Below are positions 9,472-20,800 of a DNA stretch of 64,000 bases, one piece after another. The notes beneath the pieces are model-generated. The model was not told the origin of the DNA. It saw only the letters and a list, made by a program, of their open reading frames with translations, and did not search any database. The stretch is from CAWIJK01 sp963836375. Its GTDB lineage: Bacteria; Actinomycetota; Acidimicrobiia; Acidimicrobiales; RAAP-2. The position numbers were made by a program, and so were the translations under genes. How positions within the stretch are numbered: the first letter of the stretch is position 1; each line of letters begins with the position of its first letter. The stretch is taken from positions 682,001 through 746,000 of the forward strand of contig CAWIJK010000002.1 in NCBI GenBank assembly GCA_963836375.1, written 5' to 3'.

Positions 9472-10357
9472 TCAGCCCTCGGCCAGGGCGGCGGCCCGGT
9501 CGGCCATGGCCGGTGCCCCGAGCAGGTCGCACACGGCGGGGAAGTCCGGGGTCGGCCCGGCCCAGGCCAGCGCACCGACATCGGCCAGCAGCGACCGGTC
9601 CAGCCGCAAGGTGGCCAGGTCGCAGAAGAGCCCGGCCAGCTCGCGCTCGGCGGCCAGGGTGGCGGCCAGGCGGGGTGCCCCGCGCACCGCCTCGCGCACG
9701 GCGGGATCCCAGTCCGAGACCTGGTCGGGGATGGCGTCGAGGTGCTCGTAGTGGGACACGACGGCCGCCGCCGAGCGCTTGCCCCACCCCCGCAGGCCCG
9801 GGAAACCGTCGGCCGAGTCGCCGACCAGGGCCAAGTAGTCGGGGATCGACGCCGGCGAGACGCCGAACTTCTCGCGCACCCCGTCCTCGTCGGTCTCGGT
9901 GCCCGAGCGCCGGTCGAGCTGGACCACCCGCCGGCCGCGCACGCACTGGGCCAGGTCCTTGTCGGGGGTGCAGAGCACGACCTGGTCGACCGCCGGGTCG
10001 TCGGCCGCCACGGCGGCGGCCGAGCCGAGGGCGTCGTCGGCCTCGAGGTCGACCATGGGCCACACCAGCACCCCGAGGGCGCGCGAACGCCGCCTCGAGC
10101 AGCTCGAACTGGGCCAGGAGCTCGGGGGGGACCCCCTCGGCGGTCTTGTAGGCCGGCCACAGGTCGTTGCGGAACGACTCGATGACGTGGTCGGTGGCCA
10201 CCCCGAGATGGGTGTTGCCGGACGCCAGCATCGAGAGCACGCTCGTGACCACCCCCCGGGTCGCCGCGATCTCGGTGCCGCCGGCGCTCTTCTTGGGAGG
10301 CTGGCCGAAATGGTGGCGGAACAGCTCGTAGGTCCCGTCGACCAGGTAGACTCGCAC
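9472..10357 (-). CDS. 5'-3' exonuclease (FEN-like), one frameshift
   Basis: A stand-alone 5' nuclease of the PolA N-terminal/FEN family, which removes 5' flaps or RNA primers. The N-terminal VYLVDGTYELFRHHF holds the first metal-binding Asp. VDLEADDALG and LCTPDKDLAQCV supply more acidic ligands, and DSADGFPGLRGWGKRSA is the helix-hairpin-helix region. The frame breaks near 10078-10086, at GCGCGCG: ELLEAAFA ends one frame and ALGVLVWPMVDLEAD continues in the next. About 295 residues after correction. It starts with GTG four bases after pgi ends, so it is the last gene of the hydrolase-pgi operon. Confidence 0.87.
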
Positions 10358-10361
10358 CCGA

Positions 10362-12004
<1,643 letters not shown>

Positions 12005-12008
<4 letters not shown>

Positions 12009-12862
12009 GGGGCCTCTCTTTCACGGCGGGATCCGGGGCCGGCGGTGAGGAACTCGATCACCGCAGGGTAGGCCGTCGGGTCCTGGGCCAAGAACAGGTG
12101 CCCCCCGTCGAACAGGCGCAGCTCGCTCCCGGCGATGGCCCCGGCCAGGCGGCGGGCGTTGGCCGGCGGGGCGATGCCGTCGGTCCGGCCCCCCGCCACC
12201 AAGGTGGGACAGCTGATCCGCCCCAGGCGCTCGAAGGTGTCGTGGCCGGCCCGGGCCCCGAGCTGGAGGCTGGCCCCGCTCGGGCCCCCGCCGCCGGGCG
12301 GCCGTGCGGACCGGGGGGCCGCGTGGCGGGCGAGGTCCGCCAGCCGGGCCCACTGGGCCGGGTTGGCCTCCCGCCACGCGGCGTCGTGGCGGGTGTCGAG
12401 GAGCTCGGTGAGGCGCTCGATGCGCTCGCCGGGTGCGAGGTCCTCGAGGGTCTCGAGCGGAAACGACGACCCGCCGGCCCCGCCGGCCGACGTGCAGGCC
12501 AAGACGAGCCGGCGAACCATGCTCGGCCGGGTCACGGCCAGCTCCTGGGCCACCATGCCCCCGAAGGAGATCCCGAGCACGAGGGCCCCGTCCCAGCCGA
12601 GGGCGCCGAGGAGCCCGGCGGCGTCGGCGGCGTAGTCGGCCATCGACCAGGGCCCGGGCGGGACCGAGCTCTGTCCCTGGCCACGCTGGTCGTAGGCGGC
12701 GACCTCGAAGGAGGCACCGAGGGGGCCGTCGATCCGGGGGACGACCCGCAGGTCCCCGCCCGTCCCCGAGATGACCAGGAGCCGGGGCCCGGTCCCGTGG
12801 ACCTCGTAGTAGAGCTCGACGGGGGCTCCCCCGCCGGGCGCCCCCACCGTGCAGCGGGCCAC
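12005..12862 (-). CDS. Alpha/beta hydrolase
   Basis: A 285-residue alpha/beta hydrolase of unknown substrate. The nucleophile elbow is GISFGGM (Ser), the oxyanion HGTGP segment is near the N-terminus, and the catalytic His is in DGGHLFLAQDP. TDGIAPPANA likely carries the acid residue. The layout resembles the 3-oxoadipate enol-lactonase/haloperoxidase-like esterases, but nothing in the context fixes a substrate. It begins with GTG and leads an operon with pgi and the exonuclease. Confidence 0.85.
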
Positions 12863-12920
12863 CGCCGGCTACCGTCGCCTCTCGCTCGCCATGGGCCCCC
12901 TCGGATCGGGCGTCGGGAAC

Positions 12921-12926
12921 TAGGTT
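12921..12926 (+). promoter_or_regulatory. Possible -10 box upstream of the SDR operon
   Basis: TAGGTT in the 215-base divergent gap between the hydrolase (minus) and the SDR (plus). It fits the TANNNT pattern seen before other genes here. It would give a leader of about 145 bases before the SDR start at 13078. Nothing else recognisable lies in the gap. Confidence 0.35.
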
Positions 12927-13077
12927 GCTCTCACCGTACAAGCCCGACCGGGCCGCCCGGCCCTGCGGCGGACGCCCGGGACGGGTCGGTGGGACCGAGA
13001 TCGAGGAGACCGGCTTTGGGGACGTTCGGCCACGTCGAGGGCACGACGCCGACGCTGCCGGCCGGCACGGCGCAGCG

Positions 13078-13800
13078 GTGAGTGGCCCGGCGGTGGTGAT
13101 CGGCGGGGGCTCGGGCATCGGGGCGGCGGTGGTCCGGCGCCGGCGAGCGGCCGGTGACGACGTGGTGGTCTGGGACATCGCCGGGGAGCGCGACGTCACC
13201 TGTGACCTCGCCGACCCGGCCCAGATCGACGCCGCCACCGAGGCGACCCTGGGCTCGGCGGGTGTGCCGGCCTCGGTGGACGTCACGGTGGGCATCGGTC
13301 ACCGCGCCCCGCTCGACTCGGCCACCAGCGCCGAGTGGGACCGGGTGATGGGGGTCAACGTCCGCGGCCCGTGGCTGGCCATGCGGGCCCTCGCCCGGTC
13401 GATGGCCGGCGCCGGCGGCGGCTCCATCGTGGCCGTGAGCAGCGTCAGCGGGCGCCTGGTGGACCGCTCGATGGGCCTCTACTGCGCCTCGAAGGCGGCC
13501 CTCGACATGGTGGTCCGGGTGGCCGCCGCCGAGTGGGCGCCCGAGGTCCGGGTCAACGCGGTGGCCCCAGGGGTGACCGACACGCCCATGCTGGGTCCGG
13601 TCCCGCGCGACGGCGGGTGGCTCACCGGGGTGGCCCGGCGGACGGCCCTCGGGCGTCTCGGGACGCCCGACGACATCGCCGAAGCCGTGCTGGTCCTCCA
13701 CGACCTGCGCTGGGTGACCGGACAGATCCTCGACTGCGACGGCGGCCTCGGGCTGCGCAGCCCGATCAACCCCTCGGGGGGAGGGCCAGCGGGCCGGTGA
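13078..13800 (+). CDS. Short-chain dehydrogenase/reductase
   Basis: A 240-residue classical SDR oxidoreductase using NAD(P). The cofactor loop is VIGGGSGIGAAVV, the catalytic Ser is in IVAVSSVSG, the YxxxK pair is YCASK, and NAVAPGVTDTPML follows. The frame is open well upstream, but the GTG at 13078 places the Rossmann motif five residues from the N-terminus as usual. It heads a chain of four genes joined by GTGA overlaps, with a VOC protein and a flavin monooxygenase, suggesting a shared degradative or modifying pathway whose substrate is not evident. Confidence 0.88.
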   Translation: MSGPAVVIGGGSGIGAAVVRRRRAAGDDVVVWDIAGERDVTCDLADPAQIDAATEATLGSAGVPASVDVTVGIGHRAPLDSATSAEWDRVMGVNVRGPWLAMRALARSMAGAGGGSIVAVSSVSGRLVDRSMGLYCASKAALDMVVRVAAAEWAPEVRVNAVAPGVTDTPMLGPVPRDGGWLTGVARRTALGRLGTPDDIAEAVLVLHDLRWVTGQILDCDGGLGLRSPINPSGGGPAGR

Positions 13801-14258
13801 CCGCCGTGCACCACTCGGCGATCTGTGTGGGCGACGTCGAGGTCAGCCTGCGCTTCTGGCGCGACGGACTGGGGTTCGAGGTCCTCATGGACCACGACTT
13901 CGAAGGGGACTGGCCCGCCCTGTTCGGCGCCCCGTCCCGTTCGCTGAGAGCGGTCTTCCTGGGCGACCCCGAGAGCCCCGGGTCGGGCATCGTCGAACTG
14001 GTGGACCTCGGGCCGTCGAGCGGGGCTGCGCCGGTCTCGCCGCCGGCGCCACCGGGGCAGGGTTTGTTGTTGCTGTCGGTGGTGACCGACGTCGACGTCG
14101 CCGTCGGGCGCCTGGCGGCGCTCGGGCTCGGTGGCCCGCCGCGCCGCATCGAGGTGGCCGGGATCGCCATCTGCACCGTCGTCGACCCAGACGGCGCCGT
14201 GGTCGAGCTGGTGGACCGCCAGGCCACGGGCAACCTCGAGTGGATGACGGGGCGGTGA
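13797..14258 (+). CDS. VOC-family (glyoxalase/dioxygenase fold) protein
   Basis: A 153-residue vicinal oxygen chelate protein. Two half-domains are visible: VHHSAICVGDVEVSLRFWRD (first strand with metal-type His) and GQGLLLLSVVTDVDVAVGRL near the middle. IVELVDLG and DGAVVELVDR are the two metal-ligand Glu strands. The GTG at 13797 overlaps the SDR stop. Members include glyoxalase I, extradiol dioxygenases and epimerases, and sequence alone does not decide between them. Confidence 0.82.
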   Translation: MTAVHHSAICVGDVEVSLRFWRDGLGFEVLMDHDFEGDWPALFGAPSRSLRAVFLGDPESPGSGIVELVDLGPSSGAAPVSPPAPPGQGLLLLSVVTDVDVAVGRLAALGLGGPPRRIEVAGIAICTVVDPDGAVVELVDRQATGNLEWMTGR

Positions 14259-15712
14259 GGGCCCGGCCGACGGTCGCCGTGCTCGGGGCGGGGGCGGGCG
14301 GGATCGCCATGGGGGTGTCGCTCAAGCGGGCCGGCTACCCCTTCACCGTCTTCGAGAAGTCAGACGGGGTGGGGGGCACCTGGCGGGACAACACCTTCCC
14401 CGGCGCCGCCTGCGACGTCCCGTCGCACCTCTACTCGTACTCGTTCGAGCCCAACCCGTGGTGGTCCCGCACCTACGCCACCCAGCCCGAGATCCTGGCC
14501 TACCTCGAACGCTGCTGCGAGCGCTACGGGGTCGGCCCCCACGTCCGGACGGGCACGGCCATCCGCCGGGCCCGTTGGGACGCCGCCACCAGGACCTGGG
14601 AGCTGACGGCCGAGTCGGGCGAGACCTTCACGGTCGACGTGGTGGTGAGCGGGCTCGGGATGTTGAACGTCCCGTTCGTCCCCGACATCCCCGGCGCCGA
14701 GCGCTTCGGGGGCCGGGCCTTCCACTCGGCCCGCTGGGACCACTCCAAGTCCGTGGCCGGCGAGCGGGTGGCCTCGATCGGCACCGGGGCCAGTGCCATC
14801 CAGTACGTGCCGGCGATCGCCCCCGAGGTCGAGCACCTGAGCGTGTTCCAGCGCTCGCCGGTGTGGGTGTCCCCCCGGATCGACCGGGCCTACAGCGCCG
14901 AAGAACAGCGCCGGTTCGCCCGGGTCCCCCTGGCCGCCCGACGGCACCGCCTGGGGATCTGGATGACCTACCAGCGGGCCCGTTTCACCGTGGACGCCGA
15001 CCAGACCACGACGATGACCGAGTTCGCCCGGTCCTACCTCGCCCGCAAGGTTGAGGACCCGGACCTGCGGGCCCGCCTCACCCCCGAACACCCCGTCGGC
15101 TGCAAGCGGCCGCTTCTGTCGCGCCAGTGGTACCCGGCGCTCACCCGGTCCAACGTCACCGTGGTCACCGAGCCCATCGTCGAGATCACCGAGACCGGCC
15201 TGCGGACAGCGGACGGCCGGGCCCACCCCGTCGACACCATCGTGTACGGCACCGGCTTCCGGGCCAACGAGTACCTGAGCGCCCTCGAGGTGATCGGCGA
15301 GAACGGCCGCCGCCTGCACGACGACTGGGCCGGGGGGGCCGAGGCCTACCTGGGCATCTCGGTGGCCGGCTACCCGAACTTCTTCATGCTCTACGGGCCG
15401 AACACCAACGGGGTGAACTCGGTCCTGTTCTTCCTCGAGGCGCAGGCCCACTACATCATGGGTGCCCTGCGCACCATGACCGCGCTCGGGCTCAGGTCGG
15501 TGGACGTCCGGCGGCGGGTCATGGACCGCTACAACGAGCGGATCCAGGCCGCCATGGTGGGCACCGTCTGGGTGGCCGGCTGCAGCAACTACTTCCGGGC
15601 ACCGTCGGGCAAGGTCGTCACCCAGCTCCCCTACAGCGGGGCACGGTACTGGCTGCGCACACGGGTCTTCCCTCTGTGGCGCTACCGGGCGCGCCGCGCG
15701 GGCCGGCGGTGA
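14255..15712 (+). CDS. Flavin monooxygenase, Baeyer-Villiger type
   Basis: A 485-residue FAD/NADPH monooxygenase. VAVLGAGAGGIAMG binds FAD, and the Baeyer-Villiger fingerprint FxGxxxHxxxW is met exactly by FGGRAFHSARW. ASIGTGASAIQ is the NADPH-binding motif, and GTWRDNTFPGAACDVPSHLY is the conserved segment after the first dinucleotide fold. Such enzymes turn ketones into esters or lactones. GTG 14255 overlaps the VOC gene stop; an earlier GTG at 14240 is in frame but less fitting. With the SDR and VOC genes it suggests ketone/alcohol or steroid-like oxidation, which is inference from context. Confidence 0.9.
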   Translation: MRARPTVAVLGAGAGGIAMGVSLKRAGYPFTVFEKSDGVGGTWRDNTFPGAACDVPSHLYSYSFEPNPWWSRTYATQPEILAYLERCCERYGVGPHVRTGTAIRRARWDAATRTWELTAESGETFTVDVVVSGLGMLNVPFVPDIPGAERFGGRAFHSARWDHSKSVAGERVASIGTGASAIQYVPAIAPEVEHLSVFQRSPVWVSPRIDRAYSAEEQRRFARVPLAARRHRLGIWMTYQRARFTVDADQTTTMTEFARSYLARKVEDPDLRARLTPEHPVGCKRPLLSRQWYPALTRSNVTVVTEPIVEITETGLRTADGRAHPVDTIVYGTGFRANEYLSALEVIGENGRRLHDDWAGGAEAYLGISVAGYPNFFMLYGPNTNGVNSVLFFLEAQAHYIMGALRTMTALGLRSVDVRRRVMDRYNERIQAAMVGTVWVAGCSNYFRAPSGKVVTQLPYSGARYWLRTRVFPLWRYRARRAGRR

Positions 15713-16140
15713 CCATCTACGTCGACGACTGGCGCCAGCAAGCCCGGCTGGGGCCGGTGGAGGCCTCGTGGTCCCACCTCTTGGGCGACGACCCCGAGGA
15801 GCTGCACCGCTTCGCCGGCCGACTCGGCCTCCGGCGGGCCTGGTACCAAGAGCACCGCCGCCACCGTGCCCTCAACCACTACGACGTCACCGAAGAGACG
15901 AGGCGCCGGGCCATCGACCTCGGTGCGGTCCCGATCACCTGGCGCGAGGCCGGCCGGCTGGTCCGGCGGTGGCGGCGGGAGGATCCGTCCCTGGTCGGCC
16001 CTTCAGCGCCGGTGGCCGAGACGGTCGACCAGGGAGACGACCCACCAGACGACCACGAACGCGGCCACCGTGGCGCCGGTGATGACGACGACCGGGGGGC
16101 CACGGTCGACAAAGCTCACGACCAGGGCGACCGCCGGTGA
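15709..16140 (+). CDS. DUF4031 protein
   Basis: The first ~95 residues match DUF4031 (TIYVDDWRQQARLGPVEASW, then SHLLGDDPEELHRFAGRLGL and HYDVTEETRRRAIDLGA), a small family of unknown function. The final ~45 residues are a low-complexity Asp/Gly/Arg tail. That tail is exactly antisense to a membrane protein on the other strand, so the end of this protein may be longer than the domain needs simply because no stop occurs. Its GTG overlaps the monooxygenase stop, making it the last gene of the four-gene chain. Confidence 0.75.
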   Translation: MTIYVDDWRQQARLGPVEASWSHLLGDDPEELHRFAGRLGLRRAWYQEHRRHRALNHYDVTEETRRRAIDLGAVPITWREAGRLVRRWRREDPSLVGPSAPVAETVDQGDDPPDDHERGHRGAGDDDDRGATVDKAHDQGDRR

Positions 16141-16313
16141 AACGGCCAGGGCCACGTGGCCAGGCCGGCCAGGGCCAGGAGGTTGGCCACCCCGACGGGG
16201 CGCTCCTTTCGGTGCCGGCGGAACACCAGCCGGTGGTAGGCCACCGCCCCGCCAGGGTCACGACCGAGAGTGCGGCCGCCAGCAAGGTGACCACGTAGAG
16301 GTGGCGCTGCCAC
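16003..16313 (-). CDS. Small polytopic membrane protein split by two frameshifts
   Basis: Not a single reading frame, but three consecutive frames join into one sensible membrane protein: HLYVVTLLAAALSVVTLAG, then AVAYHRLVFRRHRKERPVG and VANLLALAGLATW, then LAVSPAVALVVSFVDRG and VITGATVAAFVVVWWVVSLV before TGA at 16005-16003. Each break falls at a G- or C-run (near 16263 and 16164) and is cured by adding one base. It has three to four predicted hydrophobic segments and roughly 100 residues. The start is uncertain (GTG 16294 or 16313). It lies 25 bases after gltD on the same strand and overlaps the DUF4031 tail head-on. I do not recognise the family. Confidence 0.6.
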
Positions 16314-16337
16314 CGGGCTGGAGCGCCGGAGGGTCTC

Positions 16338-17888
16338 TCAGCGCAGGGCGAGCTGGCCAGGCACGATCGGCGACGGGAGCGCCGTCTCGCCCATCAGCCA
16401 GCGGTCCGCAGCGGCGGCGGCCGACCGGCCCTCGGCGATGGCCCACACGATCAGGCTCTGTCCCCGGGTCATGTCGCCGCAGACGAAGACCCCCTCGACG
16501 CTGGTGGACCATCCCGGCGTGGCGGCGACGGCGCCCCGGGGATCGAGTTCGAGGCCCAGTTCGGCCACCACGCCGTGGCGCTCGCTGCCCACGAAGCCCA
16601 TGGCCAGCAGGACCAGGTCCGCTGCCAGCTCGAACTCGCTGCCCTCGAGGGGGGTGAAGACCGGTCGCCCGCCGTCGAAGGTGACCTCGACCTGATGGCC
16701 CCGTAGGGCCCGCACCCGACCGCTGTCGTCACCGACCAGGCCGGTGGTCGTCACCGAGAACAGCCGCCGGCCCCCCTCTTCGTGGGCCGAGGACGTCCGC
16801 AAGATGAGCGGCCACACCGGCCAGGGGTGTTCGGCCGCCCGGTCGCTCGGCGGCTCGGGCATGATCTCGAGCTGGTGCACCGAGGCCGCGCCCTGCCGGT
16901 GGGCGGTGCCCAGGCAGTCGGCACCGGTGTCGCCCCCGCCGATGATGATGACGTGCTTGCCCTTGGCCGTGATCGGCGACTGGCGGAGCACGCCCTCTTG
17001 GACCAGGTTCGAGGGCTTGAGGTACTCGAGGGCGAAGTGGACCCCGTCGAGGTCACGGCCGGGCACGTCGAGGTCCCGGGGGAGGGTCGCCCCGCCGGCC
17101 AGCACCACGGCGTCGAAGTCCTCGTGCAGCCGCCGGGCCGGGATCACGGTGACGTCGGGGGCGCACGCCACGGCCACGCCCCGCTCCTCACCCGGCTCGA
17201 GCGGGCCCTCGCGGCCGGCGTCGGCCTCGGGTGGCTGACCGACCGAGGCCGAACACTCGAACCTGACCCCCTCGGCCCGAAGCTGGGCCAGGCGTCGGTC
17301 GAGCACCCGCTTCTCCATCTTGAACTCCGGGATGCCGTAGCGCAGCAGGCCGCCGGGTCGTTCGGCCCGCTCGTAGACCACGATCGAGTGGCCGGCTCGT
17401 GCCAGTTGCTGGGCGGCGGCCAGCCCGGCCGGACCGGACCCGACGACGGCCACCCGCTTGCCGGTGCCCTCCCGGGCGACCTGGGGCAGCACCCAACCCT
17501 CGTCCCAGGCCCGCTCGATGATCTCAAACTCGATCCGTTCGATGGTCACCGGATCGGCGTTGATCCCGAGCACGCACGACGCCTCGCACGGCGCCGGGCA
17601 GAGCCGCCCGGTGAACTCGGGGAAATTGTTGGTGGCGTGCAGCCGCTCGATCGCGTCGGACCAGTCGTCGCGGTACACGAGGTCGTTCCACTCCGGGATG
17701 AGGTTCCCGAGGGGGCAGCCCTCGTGGCAGAAGGGGATGCCGCAGTCCATGCAGCGGGCCCCCTGGGCCCGGGTGGCCTCGGCGTCGAAGGGCTCGTAGA
17801 CCTCGCGCCAGTCCCGCAAGCGAACGGGGACCGGACGGCGGCGGGGCAGTTCCCGCCCGAACTCCAAGAACCCGGTGGGCTTACCCAT
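16338..17888 (-). CDS. gltD: Glutamate synthase, small subunit
   Basis: Supplies electrons from NADPH to GltB for glutamate synthesis from glutamine and 2-oxoglutarate. The 516-residue protein has the N-terminal cysteine-rich Fe-S region (CMDCGIPFCHEGCPLGN and CPAPCEASC), the FAD-binding VAVVGSGPAGLAAAQQLA, a second dinucleotide site HVIIIGGGDTGADC, and GVFVCGDMTRGQSLIVWA near the end. The ATG at 17888 lies inside the last codons of gltB (8-base overlap), so the two subunits are coupled. Confidence 0.97.
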   Translation of the reverse strand: MGKPTGFLEFGRELPRRRPVPVRLRDWREVYEPFDAEATRAQGARCMDCGIPFCHEGCPLGNLIPEWNDLVYRDDWSDAIERLHATNNFPEFTGRLCPAPCEASCVLGINADPVTIERIEFEIIERAWDEGWVLPQVAREGTGKRVAVVGSGPAGLAAAQQLARAGHSIVVYERAERPGGLLRYGIPEFKMEKRVLDRRLAQLRAEGVRFECSASVGQPPEADAGREGPLEPGEERGVAVACAPDVTVIPARRLHEDFDAVVLAGGATLPRDLDVPGRDLDGVHFALEYLKPSNLVQEGVLRQSPITAKGKHVIIIGGGDTGADCLGTAHRQGAASVHQLEIMPEPPSDRAAEHPWPVWPLILRTSSAHEEGGRRLFSVTTTGLVGDDSGRVRALRGHQVEVTFDGGRPVFTPLEGSEFELAADLVLLAMGFVGSERHGVVAELGLELDPRGAVAATPGWSTSVEGVFVCGDMTRGQSLIVWAIAEGRSAAAAADRWLMGETALPSPIVPGQLALR

Positions 17889-20800
17889 GGGCCGCCGCCA
17901 TCACGGCCTCGTCGACCGAGCGCCCCTCCTCCTCGGCCCGCCGGGTGGCTTCGAGGACCCGGCGGAAATCGCGAGGCATGACCTTGACGAAGTCGGCCCT
18001 GGCCCGGTCCCAGTCGGCCAGGACCCGAGCGGCCACCGGAGACTCGGTCTCGGTGCCGTGCCGGGCGATGATTTCGTGCAGCCAGTCGCCGTCGGACTCG
18101 TCGAGCGGCTCGGCGTCGACCATCTCGGGGTTGAAGCGCTCCCCGAAGGTCCGGTCCGGGTCGTAGACGTAGGCGATGCCACCGGACATCCCGGCCCCGA
18201 AGTTGCGACCGGTCGGACCGAGCACGACCACCCTGCCGCCGGTCATGTACTCGCAGCCGTGGTCGCCCACCCCCTCGACGACGGCCACCGCGCCCGAGTT
18301 GCGCACGCAGAAGCGCTCCCCCACCCTGCCCCGGATGAAGACCTCACCGGCGGTGGCGCCGTAGAGGATGACGTTGCCGGCGATGGTCTGGTCCTCGGCC
18401 ACGAACCGCGAGGCCAGCGGCGGACGGACGGTGAGGCGCCCCCCCGAGAGCCCCTTGCCGAAGTAGTCGTTGGCGTCGCCGAGCAGCCGCATGGTCACCC
18501 CGTGGGGCACGAAGGCGCCGAAGCTCTGACCGGCCGAGCCGTGGAAGGTGAGGGTGATGGTGCTGTCGGGGAGCCCCCGGGCGCCCCGGCGCCGGGTGAT
18601 CTCCGAGCCGAGCAGGGTCCCCACGGTGCGGTCGACGTTCGTGATCACCAGGTCCATCGAGACCGGGGTCTCGTCGTCGATCGATGGGCGGCAGGTCTCG
18701 AGGAACTCGTGGTCCAGAGCGGCCGCCAGCCCGTGGTCTTGGTCCCGGGTCCGGTGACGGGCCGTGTCGTAGGGCGAGTCGGGCACGGCGAGGATGGCGC
18801 TCAGGTCCAGCCCGGCCGCCTTCCAGTGTTCGACGGCCCCGGTCACGTCGAGCAGGTCGGCCCGTCCGACCGCCTCGTCGATCGAGCGCAGTCCGAGGGC
18901 GGCCAGGTGCTCTCGGACCTCCTGGGCGATGTACTCGAAGAATGTGGTCACGAACTCGGGCTTGCCGTTGAACCGCTTGCGCAGCTGGGGGTTCTGGGTG
19001 GCGATGCCCACCGGGCAGGTGTCGAGATGGCACACCCGCATCATGATGCACCCCGACACCACCAGGGGGGCGGTGGCGAAACCGAACTCCTCGGCCCCGA
19101 GCAGGGCTCCGACGACGACGTCGCGCCCGGTCTTCATCTGTCCGTCCACCTGGACGACGATCCGGTCCCGCAGGCCGTTCATGAGCAGGGTCTGCTGGGT
19201 CTCGGCCAGCCCCAGTTCCCAGGGGATCCCGGCGTGCTTGAGCGAGGTGAGCGGGGCCGCCCCGGTGCCGCCGTCGTGGCCCGAGATCAGGACCACGTCG
19301 GAATGGGCCTTGGCCACGCCGGCGGCGACCGTGCCCACCCCGACCTCGGCCACCAGCTTGACGTGCACCCGGGCCCGGTCGTTGGCCGACTTGAGGTCGT
19401 GGATGAGCTGGGCGATGTCCTCGATCGAATAGATGTCGTGGTGGGGCGGCGGGGAGATCAGCCCCACCCCCGGTGTCGACTTCCGGGTCTTGGCGATCCA
19501 CGGGTAGACCTTGGAACCCGGGAGTTGACCGCCCTCGCCGGGCTTGGCCCCCTGGGAGATCTTGATCTGGAGGTCGTCCGCGTTGACGAGGTACTCCGAG
19601 GTCACCCCGAAGCGCCCGGAGGCCACCTGCTTGATGGCGCTGCGCCGGAGGTCGCCGTTGTCGTCGGGGGTGAACCGCTCGGCGTCCTCGCCCCCTTCGC
19701 CGGTGTTGGACCGGCCGCCGATGCGGTTCATGGCGATGGCCAGGTTCTCGTGGGCCTCGGCGGAGATCGAGCCGTACGACATGGCGCCGGTCGAGAACCG
19801 CTTCATGATCTCGCTGGCCGGCTCGACCTCGTCGATGGGGATGGGTCCGCCCGGAGCGGGCACCATGCGCATCAGGCCGCGCAGTGTCGCCAGGTTCTCC
19901 GACTGCTCGTCGACCGCCCCGGTGTACTCCTTGAAGATGTCGTAGCGCTTGGCCCGCGACGCGTGCTGGAGCTTGAACACGGTCTTCGGGTTGAAGAGGT
20001 GGTACTCGCCCTCGCGCCGCCACTGGTACTCTCCACCCACCTCCAGCTCACGGTGGGCCCGCTCCTCGGGCCGGTCCAGATGGGCCAGCCGGTGGCGGGT
20101 CGCCACCTCGGCCGCCAGGACGTCCAGACCCACCCCGCCGATCCGGCTGGCCGTCCCGGTGAAGTACTCGTCGATCACCGCCCGGTCCAACCCGATGGCC
20201 TCGAAGACCTGGGCCCCGGTGTAGGAGGCCACCGTCGAGATGCCCATCTTCGACATCACCTTGAGGACGCCCTTGCAGGCGGCCTTGATGTAGTTCTGGT
20301 GGGCCTGGCGGGGCGACACACCCTCGAGGCGCCCCGACGCGATGAGGTCGTTGAGGGACTCGAGCGCCAGGTACGGGTTGACCGCGGCCGCCCCGTAGCT
20401 GATGAGCAGGGCCATGTGGTGGGTCTCCCGGGCGTCACCGGTCTCGACGACCAGGCCCACCCGGGTCCGGGTCTTCTCCCGCACGAGGTGGTGGTGGACG
20501 GCGGCCACCAGGAGCAGCGACGGGATGGGGGCCAGTTCGGTGGTCGAGTTGCGGTCCGAGAGGACGATGATGTTGGCACCGTGGGCGATGGCGGCCGAGA
20601 CCCGGCTGCGCACGTTGTCGATGGCCGCGGCCAGGGCCCGGCCGCCCTCGGGCGTCGGGTGCCCGGCCTCACCGGCCGTGGCCACCGGGAACAGCCCGTC
20701 GATAGCGAAGGCCTTGAAGCCGGGCGACTCGCCGTACTCGTTCACGTACATGAGCTTGGCCAGGTCGTCGCGGTCGATGACCGGCTGGGGCAGCAGGATC

